From Deferribacteraceae bacterium (GTDB lineage: Bacteria; Chrysiogenota; Deferribacteres; Deferribacterales; Deferrivibrionaceae), in the NCBI GenBank assembly GCA_020054865.1, contig JAIHAR010000002.1:1-64000 (forward strand): 64,000 nt of DNA. Reading direction: 5' to 3'. Position numbers and translations under genes: made by a program. The first letter of the stretch is position 1; each line of letters begins with the position of its first letter. Shown here piece by piece: positions 39,032-48,372 of the stretch. Below the pieces are notes generated by a model, which saw only the letters and a program-made list of their open reading frames with translations, was not told the DNA's origin and ran no database searches.

Positions 39032-40321
39032 ATGAATTTAATTTACAAGACCACTAAAGAAATTTTGATAGAATTTATAGACAGAGCAAAATTTGACATA
39101 GTCGCTGTGCAACATAATTTTCTGTTGAGACTGGAGGGGACAGTAGATTTTCTAAACCCCGTAGAAATTGTAGAATCTCTTGGCACATCGGCAATTTTTG
39201 GAAAAAAATGTATCGCCTTTATGGATAAGCTCCCATATTATAAAATTAAAAATCTCTTGAGCGGCACATTTATTATTGTAAGCACTAAAATACCTGACGA
39301 TATAACCATCCCCACTTTATTTTGTAAAAATACTGAGCAATTAGGCTACTTCCTTGAGACAGCGTATGAAATCTCGCTGGACACACGTCTGCCTATAAAT
39401 ATTGTTTTATCTGAAACATCTGTTATAAATTTTGCAAAAGAATATTCATTTGCCATAGACAATCAGCAAAGCAGGCAAAATATTACAAAATCAAATTTAA
39501 CTCAGGCTGAGGAGTATGTTATTGAGGAAAAACTTTCACTTGCAGAGGCAATACTGAGCAATAAAATGCCAAACATTCTTGAGCAAAAAATATTATCTTT
39601 TAAATTTGAAGGCTCTTTTTTTAACTACATAATACCTCACTTAAAACCTCCTTTCAAACATCAGATTTACAATGCATATGACTCGGAAATAAAAGAATTT
39701 GCGAATATAATTGGTAAACTGGGGATTACTTGCGAAGTTATAAAATATAATGACAATATCAATGATATAAAGACGAGGCCTTCTCTCTGTCCCGGTTGCC
39801 CTTTTGTAAGTATTTTCAGCAAAATGAATCTGAAAGAATACTTTGTATTTTCAGACATAAACTGCAAGAGCATATATGAAATATTTGATATTATCCCCTT
39901 GAAAATAAATGAGTTTTACGGCATATTGATATCGGAAGTAAAGCAAAATTTTCTTTTTATAACCAATTATTCCAGCTTTAGCCAAAAATATCTTAAAAAT
40001 GTAAACATTGACGGCAAAGTAATATTACTGAAAGATACCGATATCGACCGCGAATTTTTCAAGTTTATAAAATATCCTTTTAAAATATCAAAGGCAAATT
40101 TTATTTTTCCATACTCATGCGACAATATCGCCTCGTACAAAATACCTAAATTAAAATTAGAAAAGTGCACTTGCGCAGCAAATTCAAAAATTCCCGTTTG
40201 TATAGATAACACATATTGCCCCGCATTAAAAATCAAAGGGGGCAAAATTGATATAGACTCTTCATTTTGTACTGGCTGTAGGGCGTGTGTTTCTTATTGC
40301 ACAAACGGAGCCTTAAAATGA
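39032..40321 (+). CDS. Divergent, shortened indolepyruvate:ferredoxin oxidoreductase alpha-like protein
   Basis: The 429-residue protein resembles IorA but is shorter than usual (about 530-640). NPVEIVESLGTSAIFGKKCIAFMDKL and LFCKNTEQLGYFLETAYEISLDTRLPINIVLSE follow the IorA N-terminal region. RPSLCPGCPFVSI (Cys253/256) matches the IorA CPGCPH site. C-terminal CTGCRACVSYC is one intact [4Fe-4S] site; a second set (Cys379, 381, 390, 396) is irregular. The TPP/Mg signature expected after it, of the GDSTFFH type, is replaced by TNYSSFSQ. It may be a non-canonical or inactive relative. It overlaps the next gene by 3-4 bases. Confidence 0.7.
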   Translation: MNLIYKTTKEILIEFIDRAKFDIVAVQHNFLLRLEGTVDFLNPVEIVESLGTSAIFGKKCIAFMDKLPYYKIKNLLSGTFIIVSTKIPDDITIPTLFCKNTEQLGYFLETAYEISLDTRLPINIVLSETSVINFAKEYSFAIDNQQSRQNITKSNLTQAEEYVIEEKLSLAEAILSNKMPNILEQKILSFKFEGSFFNYIIPHLKPPFKHQIYNAYDSEIKEFANIIGKLGITCEVIKYNDNINDIKTRPSLCPGCPFVSIFSKMNLKEYFVFSDINCKSIYEIFDIIPLKINEFYGILISEVKQNFLFITNYSSFSQKYLKNVNIDGKVILLKDTDIDREFFKFIKYPFKISKANFIFPYSCDNIASYKIPKLKLEKCTCAANSKIPVCIDNTYCPALKIKGGKIDIDSSFCTGCRACVSYCTNGALK

Positions 40322-40701
40322 ATTATAAAGTTTATATAGTCGGCAACATGAATGACAACAAACTGATAGATATTATAAAACTTATACTGACTACCGCAGA
40401 AGAGTCAGATTATTCAATAAAACTATATTCTGCAACACCTGATAACCCTTTTTCTTACGGAAAAATTTACATAGAGCTTAAAGGGAGCAATAAAGAAATT
40501 TATAAAAATATAATTGCTGATTTTGAAAATGCAGTCATTGAAGCTGATAGCCTTGAAGTATTAAGGGACGAAAATCCTTTTGGATTGCTTGGAAAATTAT
40601 TAAAAATGATTGAAGACATTAATCCTTCTTATATTATAGGATATCTCCTCAGCAAAAATATGTCAAAAGAGCTTGAGATATTTAAAGGCAATTTTTATTA
40701 A
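40318..40701 (+). CDS. Small protein, possible degenerate IorB/gamma-like partner
   Basis: The 127-residue protein starts MNYKVYIVGNMNDNK where IorB and related gamma domains have a VGVGGQG loop, so the glycine motif is lost. The later EADSLEVLRDENPFGLLG recalls the EPLEALR region of IorB. It is much shorter than IorB (about 190). The link to IorB rests on weak similarity plus its position, overlapping the IorA-like gene. Otherwise it is of unknown function. It converges with the AMMECR1 gene with a 4-base overlap. Confidence 0.5.
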   Translation: MNYKVYIVGNMNDNKLIDIIKLILTTAEESDYSIKLYSATPDNPFSYGKIYIELKGSNKEIYKNIIADFENAVIEADSLEVLRDENPFGLLGKLLKMIEDINPSYIIGYLLSKNMSKELEIFKGNFY

Positions 40702-41261
40702 ACAAACTGCTTTTCAGAAAAAACAAGTGCCTCAAATCTAAATATTTTTGCGTCCTTACTCTTCCAGCAATCACCTGCAAGTCCGGCCTTCAAGCATGTA
40801 TGCGTCAAAAAAGTCTCTCTGTCGAAATTGTGCTCAACTGCCACCTGCGGCAGCAAGACTCCCGAATAAAAACCTTTTCTTATATAAATTCCATCCCTAC
40901 CTATTACAATATCATCCGGAGCACATAAAATCATAGGGGACAAAACGGATATTTCTATATCACACCGATTTAATTCATTAATATCAGAAATAGGTGGAAA
41001 TCTTGGGTCACTAAAAGCCGCGCTGACCGCCATCTCCGATACATTTTTAACTATATTTACATCATCCCTGAAATTTCCTATACACCCTCTGAGCATCCCT
41101 TCAAGATGCAAGGTAACAAAACACCCCGAATTAAAGTTTAGATTTAATGGTATCTCCTTTATTTCATACTTCTTGCCAGAGAGTCTGCCTTCAATGCTTT
41201 TTCTGGCAATTTTCAGCAAAAAAACCTTATCTTCCTGTGTAATTTTAAACTCACCATTCAT
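40698..41261 (-). CDS. AMMECR1-domain protein (AmmeMemoRadiSam system protein A)
   Basis: The 187-residue protein is a single AMMECR1 domain. GCFVTLHLEGMLRGCIGNF includes the invariant LRGCIG motif; SAAFSDPRFPPIS, DIEISVLSPM and LLPQVAVEHNFDRETFL are also conserved. It belongs to a three-part set with a Memo-like protein and a radical SAM protein, neither of which is in the window. Biochemical role unknown. On the minus strand -35 TTGAGA (41309-41314) and -10 TAGAAT (41286-41291), spacer 17, lie upstream. Confidence 0.9.
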   Translation of the reverse strand: MNGEFKITQEDKVFLLKIARKSIEGRLSGKKYEIKEIPLNLNFNSGCFVTLHLEGMLRGCIGNFRDDVNIVKNVSEMAVSAAFSDPRFPPISDINELNRCDIEISVLSPMILCAPDDIVIGRDGIYIRKGFYSGVLLPQVAVEHNFDRETFLTHTCLKAGLAGDCWKSKDAKIFRFEALVFSEKQFV

Positions 41262-41285
41262 TGTTGAAAACCTGTTGAAAAATTT

Positions 41286-41314
41286 ATTCTACAATGAGTT
41301 AGCAGCTTTCTCAA
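41286..41314 (-). promoter_or_regulatory. Promoter of the AMMECR1 gene
   Basis: -35 TTGAGA and -10 TAGAAT are separated by 17 bp on the minus strand; the leader is about 18-20 nt. The other part of the 222-bp gap (41315-41483) has no convincing gene or RNA; GTTGAAAAC is repeated a few times. Confidence 0.65.
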
Positions 41315-41483
41315 GAATTTATTGCAGTAAAAAACTATTCTTTTACAACAAGTTACAAAAGATGTTGATATTTCCTGAATTTCTTTGTCAAGCATTTTTT
41401 TTATTTTATTTTTGTTGAAAACTTGTTTAATAAATCCACAAAATACCAAAAAGGCTTTAGATTTTAAAAATGTACCGATAAGC

Positions 41484-42482
41484 TTAATTTTTAAGCACAT
41501 ATTTCACCCTATTTTTCCCATCATTTTTAGCCATATACAATGCCCTATCTGCTGACTCAACTATCTCATATAGCTTATCTCCACTTTCAGGAAAACCCGA
41601 GATACCCACACTCACCGTAACTTTGAAATCTTTACCCTTGTCAGTAAACAGTGACTTTAACTCAATTGTCTTTCTCAGTCTTTCAGAAAACTCATATGCT
41701 GCCCTGATATCAGTTTCAACAAGGCAAATCATATATTCGTCACCACCATATCTTCCTGCAAAGTCCGTTCGCCTACAACTATCCCTGATAATATCGGCAA
41801 TAAGTCTTATCACCATATTACCATATTTATGCCCGTAACTGTCATTTATTTTTTTCAAATCGTCAGAATCAATCATTATCAGACAAAAAGATTTTTTATA
41901 TCTCAAAGATCTGTAAAATTCCTCTTCAAGCTTTTTAAAAAATCCTTTCTGGTTTAAGAGTCCGGTCAGCCCATCGGTTATAGACAGCTCTTCAATCTTG
42001 ATACTCATTTTATTTATCCTGTCTTTTAAATACATAGCAATGTAAAAAACAAATAAATACGTAACAAAATATGCTTTAATAAATCCATTATCAGCCTGAC
42101 TGCTCAAAAAATAAATATCAAAAAATAAAATCATTATATTCAAGGCTATTACAGCAAAATTAGATGGTATTCTTAAAATTAAAAAAATACCGGAGAGTTG
42201 AATCATCAACAGCAGATAAACCAAACTTTTTACAGAAAAAAATGCTATACCAATAAACACATAAAATATTACAATGTGCAGCAAATCATTTATTGTCTGA
42301 TTTTCAGGCCTATATCGGAGTATAAAAACAGTCAGCAGATAAGCAATATTATAATACAGAAAAGAAACAGATGTCTGACTTGCATCAACAAGAATATTCA
42401 GCCCGAGAAAATAAATACCTGTAATCAGACAGATATTATTACTCAAATTATCTAAAAAATTATTTGGAAGCACTTCTTTCAT
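41484..42482 (-). CDS. Membrane diguanylate cyclase
   Basis: The 332-residue protein has about six membrane helices in residues 1-155 (no known sensor domain), a short linker, then a GGDEF domain from about 170. ITDGLTGLLNQKGFF starts the domain, the active site is RYGGDEY and the I-site RRTD is intact 5 residues earlier. It should make cyclic di-GMP in response to a membrane or envelope signal. TATTAT lies 6 nt before the ATG, preceded by TGA as an extended -10, and no ribosome site is seen, so the mRNA may be leaderless. Confidence 0.9.
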   Translation of the reverse strand: MKEVLPNNFLDNLSNNICLITGIYFLGLNILVDASQTSVSFLYYNIAYLLTVFILRYRPENQTINDLLHIVIFYVFIGIAFFSVKSLVYLLLMIQLSGIFLILRIPSNFAVIALNIMILFFDIYFLSSQADNGFIKAYFVTYLFVFYIAMYLKDRINKMSIKIEELSITDGLTGLLNQKGFFKKLEEEFYRSLRYKKSFCLIMIDSDDLKKINDSYGHKYGNMVIRLIADIIRDSCRRTDFAGRYGGDEYMICLVETDIRAAYEFSERLRKTIELKSLFTDKGKDFKVTVSVGISGFPESGDKLYEIVESADRALYMAKNDGKNRVKYVLKN

Positions 42483-42579
42483 GCTAAAATAATATCACAA
42501 TTATTTGCCAAAAAAAATACTTATTATCTTGCAAAACATTTTTTGCCGGATTGAACATTCCAAACAACGGCAATTTCAA

Positions 42580-42608
42580 TTGACAAGTGATTTATAGAGA
42601 CTTAGAAT
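42580..42608 (+). promoter_or_regulatory. Promoter giving a probable leaderless mRNA for the TSUP gene
   Basis: -35 TTGACA at 42580-42585 and -10 TAGAAT at 42603-42608 are 17 bp apart. Only TGCAAA separates the -10 from ATG 42615, and there is no Shine-Dalgarno. Confidence 0.7.
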
Positions 42609-42614
42609 TGCAAA

Positions 42615-43430
42615 ATGTTTGTATTGACAATTTTGCTTGCAGGCTTTTTCGTTGGCTTTCTGGGTGGAATATTGGGTATTGGTGGCGGCTCCATAATGAT
42701 ACCTCTACTTGTTTTATGGTTTAAATATCCTATTCACGTTGCCATAGCCACATCACTAATTACAATTGTAGCTACAAGCTCAAACATTACCGGTTTTAAT
42801 ATCATATCAGGGCTTACCAATATAAGATTTGGTCTTTTTCTTGAAATAACTACGGCTCTTTTTGCAATATTTGGCGGCCTTTTAAGTGTTTCAGTCAATG
42901 AAAAGCCAATTATACTTATTTTTTCTGTAATACTGGCACTTATTTCTATGCTCTATTTTTTAAGAAGAAATACAAATGACAGTTATGCCACTGATGAAAA
43001 TTGCAAAAGTTTTTTTGCTTCAACATACTTTGACGAACTAAGAAAAGACAACATAAATTACCATCCTGTAAAAATATGGTTAACTGCCGCCATATCAGCC
43101 TTTGCAGGACTTCTTTCCGGAATGCTCGGTATCGGCGGGGGAGTAGTAAAAGTCCCTGCAATGAATATCCTGGCAAGAATGCCCATTAAAGCCGCTACCG
43201 CAACAAGCAATTTTATGATAGGACTTACCGCTGCTGCCGGCTCAATGGTATATTTCAAATCAGGCTATATAGACCCTCTGTTAACTTCTTTGATGGTAAT
43301 AGGGGTAACTTTTGGTTCAAAAGCAGCTTCCAAAAAGTTTAACAAATTGCAGGACAAAAGGATTAAAACACTATTTATGATATTTTTATTATTTGTAAGT
43401 ATTCAAATGTTTATAAAAGGAATTAAATAA
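42615..43430 (+). CDS. TSUP-family (TauE/SafE) sulfite/organic anion exporter
   Basis: The 271-residue protein has 7-8 membrane helices. It carries the repeated TSUP signature: GFLGGILGIGGGSIMIPLL in the N half and GLLSGMLGIGGGVVKVPAM in the C half. Members move sulfite, sulfoacetate or other sulfur/organic anions across the inner membrane; the substrate here is not known. The next gene overlaps by one base and encodes the usual DUF1634 partner. Confidence 0.9.
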   Translation: MFVLTILLAGFFVGFLGGILGIGGGSIMIPLLVLWFKYPIHVAIATSLITIVATSSNITGFNIISGLTNIRFGLFLEITTALFAIFGGLLSVSVNEKPIILIFSVILALISMLYFLRRNTNDSYATDENCKSFFASTYFDELRKDNINYHPVKIWLTAAISAFAGLLSGMLGIGGGVVKVPAMNILARMPIKAATATSNFMIGLTAAAGSMVYFKSGYIDPLLTSLMVIGVTFGSKAASKKFNKLQDKRIKTLFMIFLLFVSIQMFIKGIK

Positions 43431-43765
43431 TGGATATCCAGAAAGTTCTCATTGCAAAGGTTTATAAGTTGGGGACAAGGTTAAGTTTTTTTATAATTAT
43501 TCTTGGCATTCTGGAAATTGTTGTCTTAAATAACAGCACAAAGCCTTCTTCTATGGATATCACTTATTTAATAAATCAGACAATTCATCTAAACCCTTAT
43601 GCCACCCTTTACATAGGCCTGATATTTCTTATTTTAACCCCTTTTGCTGCGGTAGTTGCAATATCTGTTTTAAGCATTCTAAATAAATCTTACAAAGAAT
43701 TTTTTTTATCATCAGCAATAATATTGATACTTATACTTGCAATACTATTGGGTATCGGTAGATAA
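43430..43765 (+). CDS. DUF1634 membrane protein
   Basis: The 111-residue protein has three membrane helices. The layout (GTRLSFFIIILGI, then PYATLYIGLIFLILTPFAAVVAISVLS) fits DUF1634, a family commonly encoded next to TSUP exporters. It probably assists or regulates that transporter. The start codon overlaps the end of the TSUP gene. Confidence 0.78.
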   Translation: MDIQKVLIAKVYKLGTRLSFFIIILGILEIVVLNNSTKPSSMDITYLINQTIHLNPYATLYIGLIFLILTPFAAVVAISVLSILNKSYKEFFLSSAIILILILAILLGIGR

Positions 43766-43778
43766 AAATAAAAATCCA

Positions 43779-43828
43779 TTGACTTTTTTATCATGGCAAA
43801 TATTCTCTGACTGATGAGTCAGTCAGAG
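43779..43828 (+). promoter_or_regulatory. tetR-tolC-emrAB promoter and TetR operator spanning the start codon
   Basis: -35 TTGACT at 43779-43784 and -10 TATTCT at 43801-43806 are 16 bp apart, so transcription should begin about at ATG 43814. A perfect inverted repeat, CTCTGACTGA and TCAGTCAGAG with a 4-nt spacer, lies at 43805-43828. It has the TGAnTGA-TCAnTCA form known for several TetR-family operators. The ATG lies across the repeat centre, and codons 2-5 are part of the operator. Confidence 0.8.
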
Positions 43829-44374
43829 AGTACTAAAAATAAAATTTTACAGTCTGCTGTTAAAATTTTTGCCGAAAAAGGTTACTGGAAAACAAAGGTA
43901 TCTGACATAGTTACAAATGCCGGATTTTCCCAGGGGAGTTTCTATAACTGTTTTTCCAGCAAGGAAGATTGTTTCAAAGAGATTCTTTTATCCACACATA
44001 ATGAAACAATTCAAAACATAGAGGCTCTTTTACAATCAAATAAGGGCAAAGATAACGTTTCTTCCCTTTTAAAATATCTCAACAGAAGATTCAGAGAAAT
44101 AAAAGATATTGCTAAAGTGTTTATTTATGAAGCAGTTACATCAAGCCATGAATTAAGAAAAATATACCAATCCTTTAAAACAAAAAATTTTGAAATAGTT
44201 TACATGATTTTAAAGGAAACTGATGCTGAGTACGCCTATGAAAAAGCATTTCTTATTAGCGGATTTATAAAAAATATGGTAGAAACACTTATTATTGAAG
44301 AAAATGTACCTGTGGAAAAAATAGATTTAATGATTGAGAATATCATCAAAATTATCTGCAAGGAGTCTGTATGA
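43814..44374 (+). CDS. TetR/AcrR-family transcriptional repressor
   Basis: The 186-residue regulator has the TetR DNA-binding domain at residues 8-55: ILQSAVKIFAEKGYWKTKVSDIV and SQGSFYNCFSSKEDCF. The rest is the variable ligand-binding domain. It begins at an ATG embedded in its likely operator and ends overlapping tolC by 4 bases. It should repress the efflux operon and itself and be released by a drug or metabolite. Confidence 0.92.
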   Translation: MSQSESTKNKILQSAVKIFAEKGYWKTKVSDIVTNAGFSQGSFYNCFSSKEDCFKEILLSTHNETIQNIEALLQSNKGKDNVSSLLKYLNRRFREIKDIAKVFIYEAVTSSHELRKIYQSFKTKNFEIVYMILKETDAEYAYEKAFLISGFIKNMVETLIIEENVPVEKIDLMIENIIKIICKESV

Positions 44375-45654
44375 AAAAGATACTCATGTTATTACTCATA
44401 TCATCCAATATTTTCGCCCTGACAATAGATGAGGCAGTTGAGAGTGCCATCAACAATAACCATTTACTGAAAGCATTAAAGTCTGAAACCAAAAGCAGCC
44501 AGTATGAAACAGAAGCAGCAAAGTCACTTAACATGCCCTCCATCTTTTTTGACACATCTTACACGCTTCTTGATGATGAAAAAAAACTTACCGTCCAGAT
44601 GGCTCCGGGAATATCTACAAGCGTCACACAGGTTAAGGATAACTATTTTGATGCTAACGTAGGGGTTAAGTACAACATTTACTCCGGAGGTGCTATAAGC
44701 TCAAATATAAATATAAAAAGGCTACGCGAAAAGGCTACAAATGAAAACTTCCTTGAATTCAAAAACAATCTCATATTTCAGGTTAAAAAAAGTTATGTTG
44801 AAACATTGAAACTGATTGCACTCAAAGATATAGCAATCAGCCATTACAACGCACTTGAAAGCCATTATAACGATATCCAGAAATTTTATGCCCAAGGGCT
44901 TGTGGCCCAAATAGACCTACTACAGACAAATGTAAAATTGAAAGAGGCAAAACAATACCTGACAAAAATTGAAAGCCAGATTAATGTAGCAAAATCATCT
45001 CTCAGTATGTTGATAAGGGATAACATAGATTCGAAGGATATAGAAATAACCGAAATTAAAGTTTTTGACTATGATGACGTTACTTTCAATCTCCAGGATT
45101 TATATGAAAAAGCTGTAAACAACAGACCTGTCATAAAACAACTCAACACTGAAATAGCAGCCCTGAAAGAGTCCAAAAACTTAATCAAATCTGACTTTAA
45201 TCCCAAAATTTATGTAGCAGCCGGATACTCATACAGTAACCAGAATGATGACATCGAACCAAAAGGGGGATTTTTTGGTAAATTGGGTTTAAACTTTGAT
45301 TTACAGTGGAATAAACCTTCAAAAGAAATAAGTGCGGTCAGCGAAAAGATTATAGCATTAAATCAAAAAAGATTAAATACAATTTTGCAGATTAAATTAG
45401 AGGTAAAAGATGCCTTTGAAAATTACATCACAGCCCGGGAAAATCTTAAAGTTGCAAAAACTGCTCTTAAGGAAGCTGAAGAGTATTTTCGCATCGTAAA
45501 GCTCAAATACAGCAATTCACTTGCCTCAAATAGCGACGTCCTTGATGCAGAGGCAATGCTCACAAGCGCTCTGAATAATGAGAAAAACGCCTATTATGAC
45601 CTTATAATCTCATATTATCAGATAGAAAAAACAATTGGAAACAATTTGAGGTGA
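44371..45654 (+). CDS. TolC-family outer membrane efflux protein
   Basis: The 427-residue exported protein has a signal peptide (MKKILMLLLISSNIFA) and the TolC repeat architecture. NVGVKYNIYSGG and a second half with LNFDLQWNKPSKEISA mark the two structural repeats; long heptad helices lie between them. It forms the outer-membrane duct for the EmrAB-type pump encoded next. It starts inside the tetR stop and is 4 bp from the membrane fusion gene. Confidence 0.93.
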   Translation: MKKILMLLLISSNIFALTIDEAVESAINNNHLLKALKSETKSSQYETEAAKSLNMPSIFFDTSYTLLDDEKKLTVQMAPGISTSVTQVKDNYFDANVGVKYNIYSGGAISSNINIKRLREKATNENFLEFKNNLIFQVKKSYVETLKLIALKDIAISHYNALESHYNDIQKFYAQGLVAQIDLLQTNVKLKEAKQYLTKIESQINVAKSSLSMLIRDNIDSKDIEITEIKVFDYDDVTFNLQDLYEKAVNNRPVIKQLNTEIAALKESKNLIKSDFNPKIYVAAGYSYSNQNDDIEPKGGFFGKLGLNFDLQWNKPSKEISAVSEKIIALNQKRLNTILQIKLEVKDAFENYITARENLKVAKTALKEAEEYFRIVKLKYSNSLASNSDVLDAEAMLTSALNNEKNAYYDLIISYYQIEKTIGNNLR

Positions 45655-45658
45655 TTAG

Positions 45659-46786
45659 ATGAAAAAACAGGTAAAAATAGCTCTTGTTATACTTGTAATA
45701 GGTCTTATAACAGCCATTTTTATTGGTTACAGATGGCTCAACGAACGAAAACTTTATGCTTCAACCGATGCCTTTTTTGTTAAAAGTGACCGATTATCCA
45801 ATGTTTCGTTTAAAAGAATTTCCGGCAAAATAATAAAGATGAATTTTAAAGAAGGTGAGCCTGTAAATAAAGGGGATATCCTTGCGGAGATTGATGATTC
45901 TGATTACAAAACAAACCTTGAAAAAATAAAGCACAGGATAAAATCCCTTGAAGCCGAAAAGAAAGCACTTATTGAAAATAAGGAAAAGACATTAAAGTCC
46001 CTTTACATAGAAAAAGATATTAAAAAGAATTATCTTCTATCAATTGAAAAAGAGATAGAAGCATATAGACAAAATATCAATGAAATAGACATTCAGCTTG
46101 AACAAACCGGCAGAGATTATCAAAGATACAAAAATCTTAAGGATGAGAAGGCAATTCCTCTTAGAGATTTTGAAGATATATCAACCAAACTTAAATCTTT
46201 ACAATCTAAAAAGGCCTCTTTAAAAGCAAAACTTGACTCATTAAACGAAACAATAAAAGTTGCGCAAAAAGAGATAGAGCTTGTTGAAACAAAAATGAAA
46301 ACGGTGTCTGAGCTCACCAATAAAATTGAATCACTCACAGAACAAATCAATGCCCTGAACAAAGACAGAGAAGACATTGAAAGCATGATTGATGACTGTA
46401 AGTTAAAATCCCCTTTTGCAGGTATTATTGGACAAAAATTTGCTGAGATAGGCAGTGTTGTAAAGGCGGGTAGCTATATTTATTCCATTGTAGATACAAA
46501 AGAACTATATGGTTATGTGCTTATGGAAGAAGAAAAAATAAAAGGTGTAAATCCAGGTGATTTTGCTGAAATTAAGATTGATGCATATCCGGATGAAAAA
46601 TTTGAAGGTGAAGTTGTTGAAATTTATCCGGCTTCTGCTGCAACATATGCGCTTGTACCAAGGGACATTTCAGCAGGTGAATTTACAAAGGTTTCCCAGA
46701 GAATCCCTATAAGAATCAAATTCACATCAGGAAATCTACAACTATTAAGAGTTGGCCTCGGCGGAGAAATAAAAATTAAAAGATAA
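45659..46786 (+). CDS. HlyD/EmrA-family membrane fusion protein
   Basis: The 375-residue periplasmic adaptor has one N-terminal membrane helix (about 8-25), a first lipoyl half (RISGKIIKMNFKEGEPVNKGDILAEID), a long coiled coil at about 85-245, and a second lipoyl half followed by beta-barrel strands (SPFAGIIGQKFAEIGSVVKAG). It links the DHA2 pump to TolC. GAGGTG precedes the ATG. Confidence 0.93.
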   Translation: MKKQVKIALVILVIGLITAIFIGYRWLNERKLYASTDAFFVKSDRLSNVSFKRISGKIIKMNFKEGEPVNKGDILAEIDDSDYKTNLEKIKHRIKSLEAEKKALIENKEKTLKSLYIEKDIKKNYLLSIEKEIEAYRQNINEIDIQLEQTGRDYQRYKNLKDEKAIPLRDFEDISTKLKSLQSKKASLKAKLDSLNETIKVAQKEIELVETKMKTVSELTNKIESLTEQINALNKDREDIESMIDDCKLKSPFAGIIGQKFAEIGSVVKAGSYIYSIVDTKELYGYVLMEEEKIKGVNPGDFAEIKIDAYPDEKFEGEVVEIYPASAATYALVPRDISAGEFTKVSQRIPIRIKFTSGNLQLLRVGLGGEIKIKR

Positions 46787-46791
46787 TACTT

Positions 46792-48372
46792 ATGGTAATA
46801 AATAACGATAAACCTATTTATGAGCAAATTAGTCTTGTAGGTCGCCTGCTTATTACCTTTATAGTAATGACAGGCACATTTATGGCGATTCTTGACACTA
46901 CAATTGTGGATGTTGTTGTTCCAAAAATGATGGCTCCCCTAAAGACTGATCTGTATGGTGTGCAATGGGTTATTACATCATACATGGCCTCAGCGGCAAC
47001 AGCGCTTTTGCTTGTAGAATCCCTTGACAAGGTTCTTGGGCTTAGCAAACTTTTTCTTACCGGAATCATTATCTTTACATTGTCAAGCTACCTTTGCGGA
47101 ATTTCATCCGATTTATCACAGATGATAATTTTCAGGTGTATGCAGGGAACAGGTGAAGCATTTGTAGTGGCTTCAGCCCAGGCAATTCTTTTTTCCCTTT
47201 ATCCACCCCACCTTAAAGGGCTTGCTATGGGAATATACGGTATGGGGGTAAGCTTTGCGCCTGCTCTCGGTCCAACTCTTGGTGGATGGCTGACTGAGCA
47301 TTTGGGCTGGAGGAGTGTTTTCTTTGTTAACCTGCCGATTGGTGCAATGGTAATAGTCCTTGGAATGTTAATTCTACCGTCATATGCTAATATTAAAGAA
47401 AAATTTAAATTTAATTTTATCAGTTATTTTTTCATGGCTTCTTTTACAATCTCTCTTTTGATAATGCTTTCAAAAGGGCAGCAAAAGGGGTGGCTACAAT
47501 CTGATTTCATTGTTTTGCTTCTTATCATATCGGTTATTTCTCTACTTTCGTATATTATTTTCGAGCTTATCAGCAAACACAAGCTTATAGATTTTTCAAT
47601 ATTTAAAATCCCTCAATACAGATATGCCACATTGATATACTTTTTTACTCTTGGACTTTCAATTTATCAGCTATTTTATCTTATCCCCCTTTACTACGAA
47701 AATCTGAGACACTTTACCACCCTTCAGACCGGACTTCATATGCTCGGATTTGCCATATTTATTGGATTTACATCACCTATTGCAGGGCTTTTGTCAGATA
47801 AAATCAGCGAGCATATTGTACTTATGTTTAATGCTTTTTTATATATAACAACAAGTGTATTTTTGATTCCAAGACTCAACTATTATACCCCTTCCGTTCA
47901 GACAATCTTACTTACAATCCCACTGGGATTTTCACTCGGAAGTTTTTTTGCGCCAATAACTACACTTGCCATGAGACATTTAAAGGAAAAGACCAGTCTT
48001 GGGGTTGGTCTTTTACACTACCTGAGATTTATGGGTGGCTCTTTTGGGACGGCTATTGCAACTAATACTCTGCAGTCAAAATATAGTTTTCACTTTGAAG
48101 AGATAGGCAACATACAAAATCATTCAACTGTTTATCACTATGTTGGCACATTGAAAGAACAACTTTCAAACCTGTTGCCTTCAAACATTCTAGATGTCAA
48201 AATCGCCGCACTGTTAGGAAAGGCTGTCTCTGTGCAGTCGCTGAGTCACGCTTTTCAGGATGTTTTTCGTCATGCCGGTTATTTTGGCATTTTTGGACTT
48301 TCCTTTTTGACTTTTGTATTTATTCATGAGATAAAGACGAAAAAAGCTCAAAAGGTGGAAGATGCTGACTAA
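46792..48372 (+). CDS. DHA2-family (EmrB/QacA) multidrug efflux transporter
   Basis: The 526-residue MFS transporter has 14 membrane helices. [16 protein letters not shown] is the family motif D1 in helix 1, and GRMxxxR-like positions are replaced by [21 protein letters not shown] is antiporter motif C. It exports hydrophobic or cationic drugs through EmrA and TolC using the proton gradient. It overlaps hisF by 11 bases. Confidence 0.92.
   Translation: MVINNDKPIYEQISLVGRLLITFIVMTGTFMAILDTTIVDVVVPKMMAPLKTDLYGVQWVITSYMASAATALLLVESLDKVLGLSKLFLTGIIIFTLSSYLCGISSDLSQMIIFRCMQGTGEAFVVASAQAILFSLYPPHLKGLAMGIYGMGVSFAPALGPTLGGWLTEHLGWRSVFFVNLPIGAMVIVLGMLILPSYANIKEKFKFNFISYFFMASFTISLLIMLSKGQQKGWLQSDFIVLLLIISVISLLSYIIFELISKHKLIDFSIFKIPQYRYATLIYFFTLGLSIYQLFYLIPLYYENLRHFTTLQTGLHMLGFAIFIGFTSPIAGLLSDKISEHIVLMFNAFLYITTSVFLIPRLNYYTPSVQTILLTIPLGFSLGSFFAPITTLAMRHLKEKTSLGVGLLHYLRFMGGSFGTAIATNTLQSKYSFHFEEIGNIQNHSTVYHYVGTLKEQLSNLLPSNILDVKIAALLGKAVSVQSLSHAFQDVFRHAGYFGIFGLSFLTFVFIHEIKTKKAQKVEDAD

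Noticed and set aside
41262-41483. Possible replication origin or DnaA-box cluster suggested by repeated GTTGAAAAC and ATCCACA
   Set aside because: No run of TTATCCACA-like boxes and no dnaA, dnaN or partition gene nearby.
41258-41500. 80-residue minus-strand open frame between the AMMECR1 and GGDEF genes
   Set aside because: It has no ribosome site or recognisable features, and it overlaps the AMMECR1 promoter and the end of the GGDEF gene.
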